Of a stretch of DNA of 64,000 bases, positions 45,587 to 57,859 are shown piece by piece (the first letter of the stretch is position 1; each line of letters starts with the position of its first letter). A model generated the notes under the pieces. The model was not told the DNA's origin. It was given only the letters and a program-made list of their open reading frames with translations, and made no database searches. The translations under genes and the position numbers were made by a program. The stretch lies in NCBI GenBank assembly GCA_037892935.1, contig JAYXKI010000012.1, positions 1,240,001 through 1,304,000 of the forward strand, in the 5' to 3' direction. This DNA is from Phlebopus portentosus (taxonomy: Eukaryota > Basidiomycota > Agaricomycetes > Boletales > Boletinellaceae).

Positions 45587-47741
45587 TTAGAAAGTGAAGA
45601 CATCAATTTGCTTCATGTCCCCGTTCGCAAAAGCCATAGCCTGAAAGAAACCGAATCCATCAGCATCCTGTCGAAAACCCTAGTACGTGCAGGAAAGAAT
45701 GCCAACACTCACTGACAACCCAATAACCCTTTCCTCATCTATCATGAAACCCGAATACGGTCCCACCTCCCTCTTAAGCATCACCTCCCTATATGGCAAA
45801 CGACTCTCTACGCCACCTCCGCGAAACACCGCTCGGTCTCTTACGAGACTCGGACCTGAAACGAGGCGATGAGCATAAGGAACGTCAGGCTCGACATTAT
45901 CAATCGCTTCGTCGAGGTGGTCTGACTCGGAGTTGGGTCGGGATGGATGAACGTGGAAGTCGAGAGCTTGGATGCGGCAGCGTGTGCTTGGCCAGGCGTT
46001 GTGCAGCGTCCGGACAATCCGCGAGCCGTGGACGTACCTAAAAGTCGACTAGTAAGTCATCGTTGCTGTGGTTAAGGGATGTACAGAAAAGCAGACCTTT
46101 GCCAAGCATGCGTGCTCCTCTCCGAGAACCATCTCGTGTTGCGCGGACCCCACTCATCCCAAGAGACCTCCGCGCTTCCGTCGCTCTTTCCCTTCCTTCT
46201 CTGGTTCTTGTTGCGACTGATAATCGACGCATCGTCCTCCATCCCTCCCTTCTCCTCTGTTCTAACATCTCTCTCCAAGGTCTTATCCGCATACTTCAGA
46301 AGCGCCCTATTCAGGATGATGACAACAAAGCTCGCCGGGTGTCCGCCCACACCATGGCCCAACTCCGAATCCGAGGAAGAGTGCGGTGGCTGCGTAGGCT
46401 GTGTCAACACGCTCATCACATGCACCCTCGCATCTTCAGATGATGCAAACGGTAGTCCGTTTGGCACACGAGAGGTAAACGGAGCAGTATGTGTTGATAG
46501 CTCGGCATAGTGATTATTGGGCTGAAGAGCTGGGAGGAGAAGAGTCGTGCATCGCAAGTCCGCGAGTTTCGCAGAGCCAAGACCGGAGAACAAGACACAT
46601 CCGTTGGGAGCGCGAAAGGTGTATATTTTGATAGAGCCCTGATGGTACCTACTGGTCATCATGAACGCGTAATTGGAAAGCAGAGAGAAATCGTCCATGT
46701 TCCGACAGTTGTGCGCGTTTGTTTCAGTCTTCATAACATACCCACAAAAATCAATAGATATCCTGCCATCTCACCAATAAAGCTACTTACGACGAGCTGC
46801 TTGCCTGTTGTCCACTGCCAAATAAAGAGCCGTGGAGTTGTATGGACGCGGACGAGAATAGCAATAATATCATCGCAGATCTGAATCACCGCGCCGTCAA
46901 AACTTGACTTCATCATTTCAGTGAGTACCGGAACAGTCGCAGAAGGATGTGATCGATTCGTCGAGATCGACCGAAGATGGACGGTTATAGAAGGTTTCTC
47001 TCTGCAAAAAATGCACGAAACATGAGTCAACTTTCCCATGTCAGGATGAGACAAAAAAAAAAAGATGCAGCACGAACACATCGGGTTGCTCAACGAGCGC
47101 AATCAGGTCCTGCGTGGGATCGATTCCAAAGTCCCTACATAGGAATCCCACGTCCTCGCGGACAATAACCTCAGGCTCCGTCGTCACGTCACCTATGCGT
47201 TCCGCACCAGGCAAGTTCACAAACGAAAAGTGGCGCGAGCCAGGGTTCAAAGGAAACGCTGCGGGAGCTGTTGCGATGCCGTCGTGTGGGTTCATTGCCT
47301 TGGCAAACATGCCTCCGACAAGTTCGTAAGCATGGCACTCGCCGGGAGTAGGTATGGTAATGCAGCGCTTGAAGTCAAGCATGCGCCAGGCACGCCGACG
47401 TTCTTGAAGGAGACGCATACGCTCAGGGATGGACAGATGGCTCGTAGATCCGTCGACGAGCCCATTCGCACCAAGCTCGACCTTGTATTGCAAAGCGAAA
47501 GTATCACGGATTGCGTGCTGCCAGAAGCGGCACACCTAAAAGTACACCGTGTGAACAAAGATAGAAACAATACTGAGGAAGATATTGGAGATGTGGCGCG
47601 TACAGCTGAGCAACGAACAAGGGACCGCCAGTCAAGATTTGCAAGGATTGTGACAACGATTTCGAAGGGGATGTAGGGATGCATTCCAAAGGGCGAGACG
47701 TGGCCAAAAATGTGAGAACGAGAATTCATGGACGTGCTCAT
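45587..47741 (-). CDS. F-box protein with a beta-propeller-like C-terminal region
   Basis: Six exons: 47741-47604, 47535-47080, a third ending at 46791, 46728-46097, 46037 to about 45727, and 45640-45587. The acceptor before exon 3 (about 47000) is uncertain. An F-box lies at the N-terminus: HPYIPFEIVVTILANLDWRS followed by LVRCSAVCRFWQHAI. Next is the motif LQYKVELGANGLVDG, then ERMRLLQERRRAWR, known to me from a large family of mushroom F-box proteins. Later exons have the alternating pattern of that family: QDLIALVEQ, VHLRSIST, RLFIWQWTTGKQLVV, DVPYAHRLVSGPS, MIDEERVIGLSAMAFANGD, IDVFTF. F-box proteins act as substrate adaptors of SCF ubiquitin ligases. It is unrelated beyond the F-box to the LRR-type pair at 38-42 kb. 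Confidence 0.8.
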
Positions 47742-48285
47742 GTCGAGTGCTCTGAGCGTGTGCTTTTATAGATCGAAAGCGGGATGGGTAAAGACCTGAG
47801 CGATGATGGATCGTGATCCGTATCAGAAGAAGGCGGTATGAACGTGAACAACGTGTGTATGATAAACCGGGAGAACGACTCACCGGGTGAGAGAGTCAGC
47901 GGACAAGAAGTGGGCGAAGAGAGCTATAAATTATATGGGAGAACACGGCAAGGACTGCCTAGCTATCGACTTCTCGAGACCAACGTGCTCTAAACGCGGA
48001 AACACGCATTCAATTCCAGCGACGTAAGTGAGCACACAGAAACCGAGACTTACAGGTAAGAAATTAGTCGAACATGAGGTATCAAGCTCAAGATGCGGAA
48101 CAGTCTTCAAAACCATGGGTCATCACTATATACTGCACGTGACACCACTTTCCCATAAGCGGCCGCGGGAAGACGACGCTTTCAAAGTTTCATTCACTTC
48201 ACCTTCTATTCAGTCAACGTTCGACGGTTCGTTTCAAGGACTTCCATTCGTACCGCATTGCTCAAGAAGCGAAATCATTGGAATA
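47742..48285. promoter_or_regulatory. Divergent intergenic region
   Basis: 544 bp between the F-box start and array copy A, transcribed away from each other. Both promoters are expected here. No element resolved. Confidence 0.35.
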
Positions 48286-49902
48286 ATGAGTGCCAGGTCG
48301 TCCAATCCTTCCATTGAAGAACGTATTGCGGATGATGGAGGCGCACTTGTATTTGCTGAGTACGTCAAAACAAGTATCATGGTTCTTGGACAGCGAGCTT
48401 ATTCTCAGAGAGTCCGCCAGAGAACATATACCTCCCCAAGCTTCGGACCAAAATGCCCTGTATGCGTATGTTTTTCGCCCTACAAATCGTCCTCGTCAGA
48501 CTGCCTGACAAGAGCAACGCATCTTCACTAGCCTCTTAGACAGCCTTATGGCTTCAATGGGGCTCGATAAAATAGGATTCAGAGCAAACTATGATGAAAT
48601 AATAAGGAGGTGAATTGCTCTTGACATTTGTGATCGAAAGTTAGCTGAGAAGTGTGCTAGTATCCTAACGCAGAATGTAAAAGTTTCAACTGCAGCGTCG
48701 GAGTGAGCCGTCTGTTTTTCAGTACCACAGACATCCCTAACCAATGTGAAAGCTTGGCGTCAGAACCAGCTGCCTGGACAGCATGGTCAGGCGCCGTGAA
48801 ACTCTTTCAATTTGAAGTAACGCAGCGAGATGTTCTCTCCGAAGTGGAAAGGATTAAAAGAAATGTCAAGTATCCCCGAGCTCTTCTCACATTAGAGGTA
48901 CGTTCAAGACTTCAGCGTTCATTCGAAAAATCAATGATTGCTCCTGTCTACCTTAGTCAGGAGTCGATATTCGAGAACCTTATATGATGGAATTCGTGAC
49001 CGCCATAAACGGCTGGACCAGAGATGATCATACAATCCAATGGGATCAGACTCATAGTGTTCCGCAATTGTGGGGGCCGCTTCTCTTCAGTTGGTCGCAT
49101 TCGAAAAACGCCGTTGAAAATCATCACAACGAAGCCAGTCAACGGCCGTTGGCTGGCTCTATAATGCAACTCCTTTTCTATCAATCCGCGAAGGCGCCTG
49201 ATGAACGTTATGAAGTCCTGTACGTGCTCCATCAGTCATTATGAATGTTGTCTTCAGTATCGTCGTTTAGGCTGGGTACAGAGCTTGCACTTCCCCGACC
49301 TTCCAAGGATTATACGCCTGTGCCATATTGCACAAAGACGGATACAATTGTAGTCAAACAAGCTCCGAGACAAATACAGACTGCGATAGACGAGGGACTG
49401 ATATCAGAGGGATTCGCCTTCAAATGGGTGCTTGCATCCCTTTATCGCCTCCCCCTTTCGAAACTACAGATCGGTGCATTTCCGTTGGAATCCAAACGTT
49501 TGAACGGCCATTCTTTAGATCTACAAATTGCAATGGATCTGTCTAGTATACAGCATCAACGACGTATACTGGGCCTGAACGACAAATACGTTTTCGGGGC
49601 AACGTACGCTGAAGGTATATTCAGTCTCTTTGCGTCCAAGTGGAAAGGAGATCATTTGGTGAGAACTTCTCGCTCGTCCGGAGTTACCTCTAATTATCGC
49701 TTTGATGAAGATTTGGATGCCGGTGGAACCATGTTCATGGGACCTCAAACAGCCGGTCCGGTTCATTCAATGCCTTTATTTCCTGTGGGCATTCAAGAAT
49801 CATCTTGACGAGGGCTTCAGAGACGATTTCGACACATTCAATGTCGAGAAACTGAGAGCCAACATCAGACAGGGTCCTTTCTGGCGCTTTGCGAGGGACT
49901 GA
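48286..49902 (+). CDS. Array copy A: nuclease-like orphan family, C-terminally truncated
   Basis: The start at 48286 and an eight-exon structure (introns after GCTGA at 48361 and further) follow the layout of the intact copies C, E and G. Conserved blocks are all present: AASDLASEPAAWTAW, DVLSEVERIKRNVKYPRALL, TIQWDQTHSVPQLWGPLL, KTDTIVVKQ, LQIGAFPLESKR, SSIQHQRRILGL and CLYFLWAFKNHLDEGF. The frame stops at 49900-49902 directly after FWRFARD, where copies C, E and G continue with a Lys/Arg-rich segment and about 100 more residues. The remains of that tail are visible to about 50,100 in broken frames (RSLTLLDFIKHLHFICDQL). The core may still be made. Function is unknown; see the entry for copy G for the family description. 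Confidence 0.65.
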
Positions 49903-50573
49903 GAGAAGCGGCTCAATGAAGGAGAATCCAAGGGTAGCACCCAAGAGGCTGAAATGGTGCTGACAAGAATGTGTCGCGGATGATGTCGATGACCTTCCTA
50001 ATGTTCGTCGGTCATTGACCCTACTAGACTTCATCAAGCACTTGCATTTCATTTGCGATCAATTGCGGAATGTTCAACCGTGTTGAACGCTAGCAGAAAG
50101 CTATTGTTTCATTTCAAGAAAACATGAACCTACTCTAGCTCACGGTGTCGATGACAAAGTTGCAATACGGAAGGAGACCAAAAGGTAGCATATTCCGATA
50201 TTTGCGCTGTCTTAATGCTGCATTAATGCTTCACGCACCCAATCTAATACGATGAACGGTTTATATTCCGAGTACATTCGTGGGAATATTTGACTCAACA
50301 ATTTCTACGACCGGACCGAAGTTGCGAACGAGCAAAATCATTTGTACTTCATTGCTAACAACAGTACTTACTAGTGGATATCGACTTGCCACCCCAATCG
50401 ATTGAGAGCGTTTCTGCAGGGACTTCGTGAGTCATTATCTTCTATCTGATCAAGCCTTTCTGACGATGGAACGCTGGATATAGCGAGCAACTTGCCCTGT
50501 ATATCTTTACGAACCTCGCAACTTCTTTGCGAGAATCGTTTGCTTACTACATATTCTTAGTACCATGAACACA
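49903..50573. other. Intergenic region with remnant tail of copy A
   Basis: Up to about 50,110 this is the decayed 3' coding part of copy A. The rest shows no gene; it is the 5' flank of copy B. Confidence 0.45.
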
Positions 50574-52012
50574 ACTTCGTCTACAAGTAGTCACGGTCCA
50601 AACTGCTTCCAGGAGCATTTTGATGCCATGATGAAAAAGTAGGATTGAATGCTGCTTCCGATGGATAGTCAGGCTAAATACCAGTACAGTCCGTTAAAAT
50701 ATGGCAGGAAATCATCGTCGCTTTTGATGGAGGCGTCAGAGTAAGTTTAGCTTAGTTATTTGTACCGTCTGAAGGGAGAATAGATTAGCATTAGGGATTC
50801 CCTCGTGGGCGAAGTGGTCAAGCCATATTGGAGTGTTCATTTCCGGTGGTCATGATCCTGACGTCTCTGCTGAAATAGAGAGTTTCAAGAGGGATGTGAC
50901 ATATCCACTCGCTCTCAAAACATTGGAGGGTACTAGTTCGGGTTATGAAGGCCGTTTACGAGATCGACGTTGATTGTTCCACCTCGGTCAGACAACAATA
51001 AATGTTTCAGAGTCGAATATGGCTAACTTTGTCGCTTCTATCAAAGCTTGGACCAGCGTTGATAGTACGATTCGATGGACTACGGTGTCAGATGCTCCTC
51101 GGTTGTGGGAACCGTTATTAAATCCCTGGTCGCTGGTGAAAAATACCGTCGAAAAGCGGTATCATGAGGCTCCTCAGCACCCATTGACAGATGTCATGAT
51201 GCATCTCATTTTCCACCAATCTGTGCAACGAGATCATGAACGATACGAAGTTCTGTAAGTCTCTTGCTCCGATGTCGTGGAGTGTTTTCGTTTATCCCTA
51301 TTGATCAAGGTTCGATGCGAGTCTCGCTCTTCCTTTGCCCAACGCGACAGATGCGCCCGTAGTTCTTTCCACGACGGCAGATACGATGGTTATGAAGGGG
51401 CCTCCCGTGAAGACACAAACTGACATACTCGACACTCTCGACTTGGAACACATAGGCGTGACGTCGCTTTTTGTCTCCTTTGGAGACATTACACCTCGGT
51501 GTTTTTCCACTGGAAGCCAAGCGATCAAACTATCCTACAGCGCTACATCATATCGCAATGGACCTGTGTAGTATACAGTACCAGCGGCGAATTCTCTGCT
51601 TGAAACCGAGACACGTATACGGGGCGACTTGTGTTGGCGGTAAATTCCGGCTGTACGTATCCATGTGGAGAATTGAGGATGTGGTAAGTCCTTCACAAAG
51701 CTATCCTTCTGAGTGTGACTTATGATCATGAAGATCTTCGTAAGGCCCATTAGAAAATGCATATGGGAGCTCAAGGATCCGGCTCAATTCATACAATGTC
51801 TCTATTTTCTCCGAGCTCTCAAAAGCCACCTCGATCAGGGCATGCAAGATGATTTCAACAGTTTCAATGAACAGAAGTTGAGAGAAAGCCTCGGGTGTAT
51901 GCCTATTTGGCGCACCGAGCGTGAGGATGCCGAGGACGATTCGGACGATGGCCTCGGGTCTGGCCGGTCTGGTGGCACATGCGATGGAGATACGACCTAT
52001 GTCCTCGTCTGA
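50574..52012 (+). pseudogene. Array copy B: frameshifted and truncated
   Basis: A possible start at 50574 (MNTTSSTSSHGPN) runs into a stop within the second or third exon. Later family blocks follow in order: WAKWSSHIGVF, DVSAEIESFKRDVTYPLALK, TIRWTTVSDAPRLWEPLL, TADTMVMK, FPLEAKR, CSIQYQRRILCL and CLYFLRALKSHLDQGM. Between VTSL and SPLETLHLG (about 51,465) one base must be gained or lost to keep similarity. The C-terminus ends soon after MPIWRTERED without the basic tail of copies C, E and G. Taken together this is a decayed copy, though the E-A-K-R motif itself is intact. Confidence 0.75.
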
Positions 52013-52757
52013 TTACTATTCGGGGCTTCGTCAGACTTGTCCGTTGCATAGCCGATGAAGCTCTCAAAGTTGCTGAAATGGAGCGCTGGTAACACCGTAT
52101 TCCGTCGAATGATCATGATCGGACCGTGGCTCTTGACAATAAACCAGACATCAAGAAAAAGCTATCTCGGATATAGCTTGAATTTGTCTCTTCCTGGAGC
52201 GTCACTCGTCGCATACAACTTGATATCTTCCTGTCTGCTCTAAAAACTTAATCTAGAAACGAATAGCTTTGACCTACATTTCGCGTCGTGTGTAGTTCCG
52301 TGAGCAATGGATCACTGAACTCTGAATTATCAGACAGAGCCTGATAAAAGTGCTTACAAACTAGGACAAATTTACGTGCTTACTTTCTAGTGACCGAATC
52401 CACTGTGGAAGCCTGGTAGTTACAGCTTCGACAAGCCTAGGTAAATAACTTATCAAGAACGAAAAGCAGAAGCGGATGATACCCGTGTATATATTAGGTA
52501 GGACAGAAATTGCTGTACTCGTAGTCGACATCTCCGTCATGAAGCTCAAAACTGATGGTAGGATTATGCCGGTAATCTATTACTACTGGCACTGCATGCC
52601 AGGATGTGCTCGTTTGATTAGAACAGACTGATCTCCTGCACACAGCGTATATTACAAAAATCTTGTCCTTCCCGGAATTATGTATTTAGCACAAGGTGAA
52701 AGCGTAAGACAGCAAGATAGCATTGCGACAGAGTAAAGACGTCGGTAAAAACCACTG
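52013..52757. other. Centre of the array, between convergent copies B and C
   Basis: 745 bp where the plus-strand half (A, B) meets the minus-strand half (C-H). The right part (from about 52,540) is similar to the 3' flank of copy G (59,600-59,850), so it duplicated together with the gene. No coding frame. Confidence 0.55.
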
Positions 52758-54660
52758 CTAGACCACTTTACCATCGACAATTCCATCATCGTCATGAACC
52801 GGCGTGTTTTCATGTTCGCTCGATGCAACAATTTTCTGCCAATCTTCAACATGAGAAAACTTCACTAACTGTTGATAGATGTAGGGCCAATGCGCAAAGA
52901 TATCCTGCACGGTTATCGGACGGTGGATGTACGGAACATCATGGCCAGAATCGTTGTTGTTGTCATCACCGTCAATCACAGATTCGGCATCTTGATTGCC
53001 TCTTTCCTTGCCTGAGCGAGTCCTCTTCGAAGAACTCTCGGATCCTTCTCCTTTCCGCGGCCTCTTTGGAGCTGTTTCACTACGCCAAATCGGACCCTGC
53101 TGGATACTTGCACGTAGCTTTCCCACATCAATGCTGTTGAAATCGTCGTTAAGACTCTCGTCCAGGTGCCTTTTCAGGGCCAAGAGAAAGTAGAGGCATT
53201 CAACAAATTGAGCTGGGTCTGTGATTTTCCATTTGCACGAGTCCAAGGGCATACAAGCCTAGACGCATTTCGATTAGAGTATAAATCAACCTTGTCAAGA
53301 GAACCGCAAACTTACCAGCCCCTCTTCGATCCACTTAGAAGCGTATAGAAGGAACACGCCTCCGACGCATGTTGCTCCGTAAACAGTTTTATTCTTGAGT
53401 GAAAGCATGCGGCGTTGGAACTGCATGCTACACAAATCCAGTTCAAGCTGTCGTTCCGCAACCATAGTATCATCACGTTTTGCCTCTAATGCAAAGGTAC
53501 CAATTTGCGTCAACTTCGGAGAATTCATAAGGCACTGGAACAACGCTGGCATAGCAATCCCCTCCATGGCTAGAGCCTTGCTTATCTTAATCTGGCAGTC
53601 ATCAGGTGCCTCTTTAAGAATAATTGCATCTGCTTTCGCCTTCACAGAGATAAGGCTAGCCCCCGTAGGTGGTCGAGGAAGAGCGAGCTCAGCTTCCAGC
53701 CTAGGGTTAAAGGATTAAAGAAGCTATTCACAGAGAATAATAATTACTTGCATAACAGTGTGGCGTTCATCAGGCTGCTTCACGGATTGATAGAAAACCA
53801 GATGTAACATGGCATCAACTAGCTCGCGCTGGGTCGCTTCGTCGAGACGATTATCGACCGCATTCTTTGTGTGCGACCAGTTGTTGAGCAAAGGACCCCA
53901 GAGTCGAGGAACATTAGGAGACCTCTCCCATGGAATCAAAGGATCCCTGGCCCAAGCTTTGACTGACGCTACGAAATGCTGCATATTCGGCTCTTGGACA
54001 TCGATGCTTGTCTGACACGAAGGAATAAATATCGATCTATACCCGCGAAATCGGAAGTTGGTATGTATGGTCACCTCTAATGATTTGAGAGCTTCCGGAT
54101 ATTTAATCATCCTCTTAATACCCTCTATTTCAGATCGAACAGCATTGTCGCTGGTATTAAAAGGAAACAAGCCGATCCCTGATGCCCAAGCAGTAAATAC
54201 ATCAGCTCTCGATGCCAGACTGGGAGATTTATCAGGCCGTGAGCAAGAGGTCTTCGGACAATTGACGTACTCTGATGCAGCGATGCTTTTGACTTCGTCG
54301 TCCATTCGAATGTTACTATAGTGCTTAATTGAAAGTCATGAATAATGGATGCAAGTGACGCTACCTGTTGAGTATGGCATTATATCTCTTCCGGCTCTCT
54401 GCAGGATCTTTACCCAATATCCTCACCACCGTGTCCATGAGGCTAAGAACAGTCAAAAAGAATGTCTGGTTTGAGCGCCATAAACGTACGAGTAGACTTG
54501 TTCCATGTCCCGCGATTTAATAGCATCCCCTCTGGCAGGACCGCTGGGTATAAGGCCAGCATTAGACGGTTGATGGCCCGGGGTATGTTTCGACAACTCA
54601 CCCAGACTGCACAGAGCTACCTTCGGTATCAGAAGGAGGATTTGGAGGATTTGTGCTCAT
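52758..54660 (-). CDS. Array copy C: intact nuclease-like orphan protein
   Basis: Eight exons: 54660-54602, 54543-54490, 54442-54365, 54315-54271, 54219-54075, 54011-53752, 53700-53316 and 53258-52758. They give 508 residues and every phase closes. The intron after exon 6 uses a GC donor (GCAAGT) where copy G has GTAAGT. Blocks: AASDLASRADVFTAWASGIG, EIEGIKRMIKYPEALKSLE, LIPWERSPNVPRLWGPLLNN, EATQRELVDAMLHLVFYQS, KADAIILK, GTFALEAKR, CSMQFQRRMLSL and VYGATCVGG. The C-terminal fifth has a bipartite basic stretch (KRPRKGEGSESSSKRTRSGK) that looks like a nuclear localisation signal, then an acidic linker and a last helical block (ITVQDIFAHWPYIYQQLVKF). No domain name is known to me. The D...E-A-K core suggests a PD-(D/E)XK fold (inference). 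Confidence 0.8.
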
Positions 54661-55084
54661 TTCTACTGAGGGTTGTTTCTGCTTCGTTCCAAGTGCAATG
54701 CGTATAAGGGAGAAGAAATGACGATGTAGACATTGTGAGAGAGTGTCTCATTTTATATCGTAGCAAATCGCCACTAATCGCACTTCCGGGCTTTGCCGAG
54801 TCCAAGTAATCTTGTCGATTGATCGTCTACAGGTAAAGTCTTCGCCCCCCCCCCCATTTATGGAAGGCGATTTGCATGCCTTCTCGGGAAAGAAACGACA
54901 GCGAAACGAGGAGATCCCTCACCTTTGCCGATATTGATATGAGCAAGTTGGCGAGTGCTATCCGACGCTTATAATACCAGATAGAGCACGCAAATCCTCC
55001 TTCCTAAAGCAGGGGGGCCGAATACTTAATGTACCCACCTGTACATGTAGATACAAGATATAGACATTGAGATAATCAGATTGT
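54661..55084. other. 5' flank of copy C
   Basis: About 420 bp. Parts (54,710-54,830) are nearly identical to the 5' flank of copy G at 61,790-61,920, so promoter and gene duplicated together. A C-run lies near 54,847. No gene. Confidence 0.55.
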
Positions 55085-55755
55085 ATCAAGCGGCTGAAAC
55101 CTCATCAAGGTGTTTCTGAAGAGCTTGCAGAAAGTAAAGACATTGGATGAACTCGTGTGATTGCCTGAGATCCCAGTCACATGTTGTAACTGGCATCCAT
55201 TGCTAACAGTTGAACGTCAGTTTGAAACCAGGAGCCGTATTCATTAAAAGGCCTGATGAATGCTTGCCAAACTTTCATCCTTCCCTGCAGACGCGTAAAG
55301 GGCAAGTTTGCCTTCGATGCACGTTGCCCCGTAAATGTATTTATCCTTCAGACCCGGCATCCGGCGCTGATACTGCATACTGCATAGAATCATTCCCATA
55401 CGTCGCTCCGTAATATCCTCATCCCGACATTCAGCTGCCAGAGCGAACACACCAACATGAAGCTCCAGTAAAGGATAGAAAAGGCATTGGAGCGACGACG
55501 TCCTCGTGATTCGTTCCGAGACCAGACCCGTGCTGATCTTGCCCTTGGAGGCACCTTTGTGACAAGTGCATCTGCCTTCTCGTAGTATACCTTAGGAACA
55601 TTATTCGTTGATGTTAAGGGACTGGTGGGGACGCTCACCAAAGTACCGTAGCGGTAGTACCGCACGCAAGGGGGCGCATCAGGGAAGTGTGAGCTTCGTT
55701 TCCAACCTAATCCCGGACGCATGGAAAACTGTCTCGCATGGACCACGCATCGCAA
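55085..55755 (-). pseudogene. Array copy D: decayed fragment with lost E-x-K motif
   Basis: Only the second half of the family is present, in several frames: STNNVPKVYYEKADALVTK, then FALAAECRDED where other copies have FALEAKR, then CSMQYQRRMPGLKDKYIYGA, and a last piece like exon 8 (WMPVTTCDWDLRQ, EFIQCLYFLQALQKHLDE). The catalytic-looking E-A-K is replaced by A-E-C. The N-terminal half and the basic tail are absent. It is very similar in DNA sequence to copy F at 59.0-59.5 kb. Confidence 0.75.
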
Positions 55756-55936
55756 AATTCTGCACGGGTTTATTACCGCGTAGTACGACGTAATACTGTG
55801 CAGAATTTTGCGATGACTGGTAGTAGAAGAAAATGCAGAGTTCCCACGATTACATAATAATCAAGCAAAAACTAGTACAGATTGACATGTTTTAAGATAG
55901 CATCGGGACGAAATATAAATCGAGATACAATCTTAT

Positions 55937-57859
55937 TCAGACTCCTTCACCTTTAGTGACTTCGTCAACATCATGATGAACAAGCGTGTGTTCATATTCG
56001 CTCGAGGCAACAATTTTCTGCCAGCGTCCAACGTGATCGAACTTCAGCAGCTGCTCGCAAATGAAAGGCAAGTACTTGATGATATCCAGTGGGGTCAACG
56101 GCCGATGAATATTGGAAGTTTCGTCGTCATTATCCACGACAGAATCATTGTCAGCCCAGACTTCCATGTCTTGGTCTCCTGCATTGCCAGAGAGATTGCC
56201 CGATCGCGTCCTTTTCGAACTACTCTCAGACTTTCCGTCGTTGCGCCGCTTCTTCGAGTCTTGCGCGAAGCGCCAGAATGGACCCTGTTTGACATTTGCT
56301 CTCACCTTCCCGACATTGAAGCTGTCAAAATCGTCCTGGAAGCTCTCGTCAAGATGTCTCTTGAGAGCCCATAGGAAATAAAGGCATTTAATGAATTGGA
56401 CCGGGTGTTTGAGGTCCCATTCGCAGGATTCCACCGGCATCCAAGTCTTCAAAAAAGCATTAGATATAGCCTGTAACAATGAATTTGTGCTCACCAAATG
56501 TTCTCCTCTCCACTTTGACGCATAAAGAGTGAATATACCTCCAGCACACGTTGCCCCATACACATGTTTATCTTTCAGGCCCAGTATGCGTCGCTGATGC
56601 TGTATACTGGACAGATCCATTGCGACTTGTAGATCCACGTAATGCAAGGCTGAACGCTTGGATTCCAGTGGAAACGCACCGAGCTGTAACTTCGGAAGAG
56701 GGCGATAAAGGAATGCAAGTACCCATTTAAAGGCGAATCCATCCGATATCAGTGCTTCATCTATGACAGTCCGTATTCCAGCCGGAGGTTGTTTGACCAC
56801 AATCGTATCGGCCTTCGCTGAATATGAAACAAGTGTATAATCCTTGGAAGGCCGGGGAAGTGCGAGTTGCATCTCCAACCTAAAAGAGGATGATGAACGA
56901 AGCGTTCCTCGGGAAACTGCGACGAAATACGTACAGGACTTCATAACGTTCATCAGGTGTCTTCGCGGATTGATAGAAAACGAGTTGCATCATGGAATCA
57001 ACCAATGGACGCTGAGTAGCTTCATTGTATTGATTTTCAACAGCGTTCTTCGAATGCGACCAACTGAAGAGGAGCGACTCCCACAGTCGAGGAACTCTGT
57101 GAGTTTGATCCCATTGGATCGTACGATCATCTCTAGTCCAATCGTGTACGGCTGTCACGAATTCCGACATATTGGGCTCCTGTATATCGACACCTCTCTA
57201 AGAAAGCCAGAAGCAATCATTGATAACTTTAAACGAGTGCTGAGGTCTTGAACATACCTCTAAGGTCAGAAGAGCTTGAGGATACTTGACGCTGCTCTTG
57301 ATCCGTTCCACTTCAGAAAGAACATCTGGCTGCGTCTCTTCGTATTTAAAAAATTTCACGGAGTTCGCCCAGGCTGTCCACGCAACTGGTCTCACCGCCA
57401 AGCTTCGGTCTGTTTAGAGACGTCCAAAGTATTGCAAGACAGATGACTCACTCTGACGCTGCAATTGAAGCTTCTACATTCTGCATTAGAATACTAACAC
57501 ACTTGTCAACTGACTTCTAGCTGCAGTATCAAGGAAGAATCACCTCTTTATTATCCCATCGTATTTCACTTTTAACGTTTCTTTGTCGAGACCCAGTAAA
57601 GTGACTAAGCTGTCCAGGATGCTAAAGACACACGCGTCAAGCAGTCTCATATGGTCAGTTTGAAGGTGAAATACACACCCATATAGCCTGTTTTGGTCCG
57701 GAACTTGGGACGTTACAGATCCACCAGCGGGTTCTCTGTAAACCAGTTCACCGTCAGAGAACCTCGATATGGAGTTTTGATAACATACCCAGCCTCTACA
57801 TGTGCGCCCACTTCCTCAGCAGGACGTCCAAGGGGTAGATCTGGTGCGTCAGTACTCAT
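55937..57859 (-). CDS. Array copy E: intact nuclease-like orphan protein
   Basis: The start at 57859 opens MSTDAPDLPLGRPAEEVGAH, and the exons follow the layout of copies C and G, ending at 55937; about 520 residues. Blocks: ILDSLVTLLGLDKETLKVKY, DLAVRPVAWTAWANSVKFF, DVLSEVERIKSSVKYPQALL, TIQWDQTHRVPRLWESLL, EATQRPLVDSMMQLVFYQS, KADTIVVKQ, GAFPLESKR, SSIQHQRRILGLKDKHVYGA. The basic segment SKKRRNDGKSESSSKRTRSG and a final block (LTPLDIIKYLPFICEQLLKF) close the protein. It is closest to copy A (shared DYT, IVVKQ, FKWVLA, LESKR), so A and E form one subgroup and C and G another. E-S-K-R replaces E-A-K-R; Ser between Glu and Lys is tolerated in PD-(D/E)XK motifs. Confidence 0.78.
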
